DNA from: Nitrososphaeria archaeon
Lineage (GTDB): Archaea; Thermoproteota; Nitrososphaeria; Nitrososphaerales; Nitrososphaeraceae
Length of the DNA stretch: 8,132 nt
Assembly: GCA_021324715.1 (NCBI GenBank)
Contig: JAJPIN010000266.1
Coordinates: 1 to 8,132, forward strand
Direction of reading: 5' to 3'
Part shown: piece by piece, positions 5,919-8,132 of the stretch
Numbering within the stretch: position 1 is the stretch's first letter
How the letters are laid out: the number at the start of each line of letters is the position of its first letter
The notes under the pieces: model-generated
Database searches by the model: none
What the model was told of the DNA's origin: nothing
Seen by the model: the letters and a program-made list of their open reading frames with translations, nothing else
Program-made: the position numbers and the translations under genes

Positions 5919-6704
5919 TTGAGTAACAATGATAATAAGATCGAAGATAAAATAAAATTAAAAGTATATAGAGAAAATAGAGGACAGAACTCCAAATCTT
6001 ATTATGACAGTTTTGAAGTTCCATACAAAAGATGGACTACAGTATTGGATGCATTATTGTATGTAAAAGGTTACATCGATCCAAGTTTAGCTATAAGATA
6101 TTCCTGCAGGATGGCGTCGTGTGGTTCGTGTGGAATGAAAATAAACGGCATTCCGAGGTTAGCATGTTACACGAAAATTTCTGAGTTGGAAACTTCAACA
6201 ATTGAATGTGAGCCCTTAGGAAATTTCCCCATAATCAGAGATCTTGTTACTGACTTCTCTTTATTCTATAAGCATCACAAGAATATTCAACCTTACATAC
6301 AGAGCACAGAAAGTGTTGAAACTGCTGCAGAAGAAAAGACTTATTCATATAATCAATCGCCACAAGATGTAGACAAATATCTCCAATTCTCTTATTGTAT
6401 AAAGTGCGGTTTGTGTTATTCTGCATGTCCTACGGTTGGAACGGATTTAAGATTTCCGGGACCACAGGCCTTGGCACAATTGTATAGATATTTCGCTGAT
6501 ACAAGAGATGAGTCAAAGAACAGGTTGAATATTGTAGATGACAGACACGGCATATGGAGATGTCATTTTGCCGGTTCTTGTAGCAAAGTATGTCCCAAAG
6601 GAGTAGACCCGGCCCTAGGAATACAGCTTTTAAGATCGTATATGCTGGGGGTATCCAAGAATAACAAGAAACAGGCAGAAAAAATTGAAGTAAACCTTGA
6701 CTGA
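5919..6704 (+). CDS. sdhB: Succinate dehydrogenase iron-sulfur subunit
   Basis: A 261-residue electron-transfer subunit that carries electrons from FAD to the quinone site. A plant-ferredoxin domain (about 12-110) binds [2Fe-2S] through Cys63, Cys68, Cys71 and Cys83 ('SCRMASCGSCG' and 'LACY'). The C-terminal domain carries 'CIKCGLCYSACP' (Cys160, 163, 166, 170) and 'CHFAGSCSKVCPKG' (Cys215, 221, 225). By family pattern Cys160/163/166/225 hold [4Fe-4S] and Cys170/215/221 hold [3Fe-4S]. All cluster cysteines are present. A linker at about 128-150 is Ser/Glu-rich, and the last 20 residues are a charged tail. The start is TTG, supported by a GTGAT site. The gene closes the operon 9 nt after sdhD. 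The gene order A-C-D-B separates A from B. Confidence 0.97.
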   Translation: MSNNDNKIEDKIKLKVYRENRGQNSKSYYDSFEVPYKRWTTVLDALLYVKGYIDPSLAIRYSCRMASCGSCGMKINGIPRLACYTKISELETSTIECEPLGNFPIIRDLVTDFSLFYKHHKNIQPYIQSTESVETAAEEKTYSYNQSPQDVDKYLQFSYCIKCGLCYSACPTVGTDLRFPGPQALAQLYRYFADTRDESKNRLNIVDDRHGIWRCHFAGSCSKVCPKGVDPALGIQLLRSYMLGVSKNNKKQAEKIEVNLD

Positions 6705-6741
6705 GACTTGTATTGGGTAGTTGAACTTTTATTGAAATAAA

Positions 6742-7065
6742 CTATTTTATAGGTAATTTGCTTTCATTTACCTGCTTATTTATTGCATCAGCCATGAAGT
6801 GGTTGCTTACATTTACCTTTGATTCCGTGACACCTTGTATTCTGTAAACGTTATCTCGAATGTCTTGAGCAATTTTAAAACCAAATATTGCAGGACAAAA
6901 AGGACTTGTCAGGTGTAAATCTATTTTCACTTTTCCTTGATCGATATCTACTTTATCAATAAGTTCTAGTTCCATAATGGAGACTCCGATTTCCGGGTCT
7001 ACAATCTTTGTGAGTTCATCAAATATCGACTTACGCAGTTGTTGAATTTCCTGGCTCATATACAT
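6742..7065 (-). CDS. MIP18 family (DUF59) Fe-S cluster assembly protein
   Basis: A 107-residue single-domain protein of the MIP18/DUF59 (SufT/PaaD-like) family. Seen are the N-terminal helix, 'DPEIGVSIMELELI' at 23-36 (family DPE-hydrophobic pattern), and 'LTSPFCPA' at 52-59 with Cys57, the conserved reactive cysteine, then a helix and a strand 'SKVNV'. Family members help mature or deliver Fe-S clusters in the cytoplasm. There is no signal peptide or membrane segment. Two starts are possible: ATG 7063-7065 and ATG 7057-7059 (105 residues). A TATA box centred near 7087 predicts transcription starting near 7061, so the downstream ATG as a leaderless start is at least as likely. It is tail-to-tail with sdhB (37 bp gap), whose product carries three Fe-S clusters. 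A functional link is inference. Confidence 0.9.
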   Translation of the reverse strand: MYMSQEIQQLRKSIFDELTKIVDPEIGVSIMELELIDKVDIDQGKVKIDLHLTSPFCPAIFGFKIAQDIRDNVYRIQGVTESKVNVSNHFMADAINKQVNESKLPIK

Positions 7066-7083
7066 ACTGATTTTAATTTTATA

Positions 7084-7091
7084 CTATATAA
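7084..7091 (-). promoter_or_regulatory. TATA box of the MIP18-family gene
   Basis: On the minus strand this reads TTATATAG, centred 22 bp from the first ATG and 28 bp from the second. It is a near-canonical archaeal box in an otherwise ATG-proximal, SD-free region. It implies a leaderless transcript. Confidence 0.6.
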
Positions 7092-7220
7092 CTATTGATT
7101 TTATTTATTCGAAAAATTATCACTTGCAATGAAAACTTTACGCATTATAAATATCAATAAATAATTATCAAGGCGACACCTTTTTACGTCAAAATGCTAA
7201 TAAAAAATATTACTAGACTT

Positions 7221-7236
7221 TTCTAAGTTTTTAGAA
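7221..7236. other. Small inverted repeat (hairpin) in the 7066-7348 intergenic region
   Basis: TTCTAA and TTAGAA pair around a GTTT loop, a 6-bp AT-rich stem. It is weak alone, but lies 25 bp before a second hairpin followed by a T-run. Between the MIP18 promoter and here (about 7092-7220) I see only AT-rich sequence with no convincing gene. Confidence 0.3.
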
Positions 7237-7261
7237 CCTATTCATATTTTCAGAACTATCC

Positions 7262-7288
7262 AAGTAGAAAAAAATCTCTACTTTTTTT
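7262..7288 (+). terminator. Hairpin followed by T7 (terminator-like)
   Basis: AAGTAGA (7262-7268) pairs with TCTACTT (7277-7283) around an 8-nt loop, and T residues continue to 7288. On the plus strand it looks like an intrinsic or T-run terminator. No plus-strand gene lies directly before it: the nearest is sdhB, 560 bp upstream, with the MIP18 gene antisense in between. It may end an unseen small RNA, end sdh read-through, or simply insulate the next promoter. Confidence 0.4.
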
Positions 7289-7312
7289 ACCACTTATTCT
7301 TAGCCAATTTAC

Positions 7313-7320
7313 TTATACAT
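7313..7320 (+). promoter_or_regulatory. TATA box of the secreted-protein gene
   Basis: TTATACAT is centred about 32 bp before the ATG at 7349 and predicts a start near 7343, a leader of about 6 nt. There is no Shine-Dalgarno, which fits a near-leaderless mRNA. The same 8-mer recurs at 7894-7901. Confidence 0.5.
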
Positions 7321-7348
7321 AGTTTAGTATCATTTTACGATAAAAAAC

Positions 7349-7744
7349 ATGAATACAAAACATGTGTTGATGTTAGTAATTCTGTCTGGAGGAATGTTGA
7401 CAGGGCTGACAGCAACAATGATACAAGCAGCACCGGTATATGCTGACACCGGAGATTGTAAGGACAATGGTGACCACAACTGTAATACAAGCGATAGAGA
7501 CCTCAAAATAAAGCAGGAAGGTAAATGTAAAGTAGAGGATGGCGGAGGTAATGCAAATGGCGGTGACGCCAAAGATGATAGCGGAGATGGCGGTGCCGGC
7601 GGTGAAGGTAGCGATAACAGCAATCACTTTTTCTGCGCTAACGGAGCAGAAGAACCAAACACCGGAGATAATGCATTCAACGGCCTTAAACAGGATGGGG
7701 TAGTAGCTCCTACATCTAATGATGTATTCGCTGCTATAGGGTAG
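7349..7744 (+). CDS. Secreted acidic Gly/Asp-rich four-cysteine protein, unknown function
   Basis: A 131-residue protein with a clear signal peptide: 'MNTKH', a hydrophobic core at about 6-25, and a likely cleavage after 'APVYA' (residues 28-32). The mature part of about 99 residues is acidic and low in complexity. It holds four cysteines (37, 45, 60, 96) that could form two disulfides outside the cell, one basic patch (50-61, 'RDLKIKQEGKCK'), then a run of Gly, Asp, Asn and Ser at 64-92 built on repeats of the codon string ATGGCGG (near 7539, 7557, 7587). It ends in 'VFAAIG' without a membrane anchor. I recognise no family. The Asp-rich stretch might bind calcium or other cations, but this is a guess. 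The coding part is visibly richer in G and C than its flanks. It has its own promoter and terminator, so it is monocistronic. The minus-strand frames opposite it are shadows. Confidence 0.78.
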   Translation: MNTKHVLMLVILSGGMLTGLTATMIQAAPVYADTGDCKDNGDHNCNTSDRDLKIKQEGKCKVEDGGGNANGGDAKDDSGDGGAGGEGSDNSNHFFCANGAEEPNTGDNAFNGLKQDGVVAPTSNDVFAAIG

Positions 7745-7750
7745 AATCCA

Positions 7751-7787
7751 TAGGTAACAATTTTTTGTTGCCTACAATCCTTTTTTT
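7751..7787 (+). terminator. Terminator of the secreted-protein gene
   Basis: TAGGTAACAA (7751-7760) pairs with TTGTTGCCTA (7765-7774) around a TTTT loop. This is a 10-bp stem with one G-U pair, followed six bases later by T7 and further pyrimidines. It begins six bases after the stop codon. Stem-loop plus T-run makes termination on the plus strand likely. Confidence 0.7.
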
Positions 7788-7815
7788 CTTTATTTAGTAA
7801 ACAAACTCCTTCCCC

Positions 7816-7854
7816 TCTCAGTATTCAAGGTTTTAAATTGAATAAATCCTGAGG
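7816..7854. other. Bulged 12-bp stem-loop, possible structured RNA element
   Basis: CTCAG (7817-7821) pairs with CTGAG (7849-7853), and directly inside it TATTCAA (7822-7828) pairs with TTGAATA (7838-7844). The loop is 9 nt and a 4-nt bulge (AATC) lies on the 3' side. T7816 and G7854 add a wobble pair. It lies in the gap between the secreted-protein gene and the convergent cupredoxin gene (7745-8018), where no ordinary gene is visible. It could be a processing or termination element or part of a small RNA. The pairing is seen; function is unknown. Confidence 0.4.
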
Positions 7855-7893
7855 TTTACGTTAAATTTATTGAACATAATTAATACTGGATAA

Positions 7894-7901
7894 TTATACA
7901 T
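7894..7901 (+). promoter_or_regulatory. TATA-like box in the 7745-8018 gap
   Basis: TTATACAT is identical to the box before the secreted-protein gene. It predicts transcription starting near 7922, which coincides with tandem ATG codons at 7921 and 7924. It may drive a small RNA or the micro-ORF that begins there, or be chance in AT-rich DNA. Confidence 0.35.
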
Positions 7902-7920
7902 TTGTAGATGTTCGACCAGG

Positions 7921-7986
7921 ATGATGGCGACAGAAAAACGCCCCGTTATTAGTTTCCATTTTCATTTGTATTTGTATTATGCTTAA
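7921..7986 (+). CDS. Possible leaderless 21-residue ORF
   Basis: ATG-ATG opens a 21-codon frame that begins MMATEKRPVIS and ends in an aromatic/His-rich tail (FHFHLYLYYA) before TAA. A TATA-like box 24 bp upstream would make it leaderless. It overlaps a second 14-codon ORF starting at ATG 7908 in another frame. I recognise no family, there is no Shine-Dalgarno, and frames this short are common by chance. The GGCG/CGCC pairing at 7926-7942 could instead belong to a noncoding RNA. Confidence 0.18.
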   Translation: MMATEKRPVISFHFHLYLYYA

Positions 7987-8018
7987 AGCGGTGAACCTAA
8001 AAAATCGTCAAATCAGAT

Positions 8019-8132
8019 CTATGGTAGGACTTCCAAGTGCCCTATCATACTTGGCAGATCGTATGTGCAGTAATAGGTAAAACCACCGACCGTATCAGCC
8101 TTGAATGTAAATGTTGCATTCTCCCCACCAGC
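8019..8132 (-). CDS. Cupredoxin-domain protein, C-terminal fragment (5' end outside window)
   Basis: The minus strand is open from the right edge to TAG at 8019-8021 and gives the last 37 residues of a protein. They read as the end of a cupredoxin (plastocyanin/azurin-like) fold: 'GGENATFTFKADTVGGFTYY', then 'CTYDLPSMIGHLEVLP'. The pattern F-x-F...G-x-(F/Y)-x-Y-x-C...M-x-G-x-L-x-V is typical, with Cys22 and Met29 of the fragment at the copper-ligand positions. The histidine usually placed between them (C-x2-H-x2/3-M) is replaced here by Asp25. The other ligand His, any signal peptide and further domains lie beyond the window. Small blue copper proteins and multicopper oxidases are abundant in ammonia-oxidising archaea as periplasmic electron carriers. 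Which type this is cannot be told from the fragment. Confidence 0.75.
   Translation of the reverse strand, partial: AGGENATFTFKADTVGGFTYYCTYDLPSMIGHLEVLP

Noticed and set aside
6718..6750. Possible sdh operon terminator (TAGTT/AACTA then TTTTAT)
   Set aside because: Five-bp stem with a loop of about 17 nt and a short T-run inside the 3' end of the convergent gene; too weak to annotate.
7539..7600. CRISPR-like or tandem repeat
   Set aside because: Short ATGGCGG copies are in frame and reflect Gly/Asp-rich coding sequence; spacing is irregular and no array is present.
7330..7627. Minus-strand frames opposite the secreted-protein gene
   Set aside because: Pro/Ser/Leu-rich or Ile/Thr-rich translations are mirror images of the GC-richer repeat; the plus frame has signal peptide, promoter and terminator.
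7919..7926. C box-like GATGATGG of a C/D guide RNA
   Set aside because: The last base departs from the consensus and no D box follows within the usual length.

Overview
The window looks like a chromosomal segment of an AT-rich archaeon, most likely an ammonia-oxidising thaumarchaeon, perhaps of the low-GC soil (Nitrosocosmicus-like) type. The grounds are archaeal-type genes (the aIF5B C-terminus, archease, a compact archaeal HisRS), TATA boxes about 25 bp before starts with leaderless or very short leaders, frequent TTG starts, a secreted acidic protein and a cupredoxin. The lineage is inferred from gene content and style, not from a search.

Left part (1-3260): housekeeping genes in alternating orientation. 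The 3' end of the aIF5B gene converges on a thioredoxin gene. A gap of about 200 bp and a possible Lys/Arg-rich micro-ORF follow, then archease. Archease is divergent from hisS across a 67-bp shared promoter region. hisS converges on a small unrecognised gene.

Centre (3320-6704): a four-gene operon, sdhA-sdhC-sdhD-sdhB, encodes a complete succinate dehydrogenase (complex II). It has a flavoprotein with a covalent-FAD histidine, two small three-helix membrane anchors with candidate heme b histidines, and an iron-sulfur subunit with all cysteines for three clusters. The genes are packed (TGATG overlap; 2- and 9-nt gaps), with Shine-Dalgarno-like sites before sdhD and sdhB. The sdhA leader carries an 8-codon upstream ORF whose stop overlaps the TTG start of sdhA. 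A MIP18/DUF59 Fe-S assembly protein gene lies tail-to-tail with sdhB. Complex II would link the TCA reactions, and the succinyl-CoA/succinate steps of the 3HP/4HB carbon-fixation cycle known in this group, to the membrane quinone pool.

Right part (7066-8132): an accessory-looking region with long intergenic spaces. It holds a hairpin plus T-run with no obvious upstream plus-strand gene, and a promoter and gene for a small secreted, acidic, Gly/Asp-rich four-cysteine protein that ends in a strong hairpin terminator. Next come a bulged 12-bp stem-loop and a possible leaderless 21-codon ORF. The window closes on the C-terminal 37 residues of a cupredoxin on the minus strand, which shows Cys and Met ligand positions but Asp where a ligand His is expected.

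No tRNA, rRNA, CRISPR array, insertion sequence or defence system was seen. Most of the window is ordinary core metabolism. The best leads are the sdhA upstream ORF, the small-ORF and RNA-structure signals in 7200-7990, and the atypical cupredoxin.
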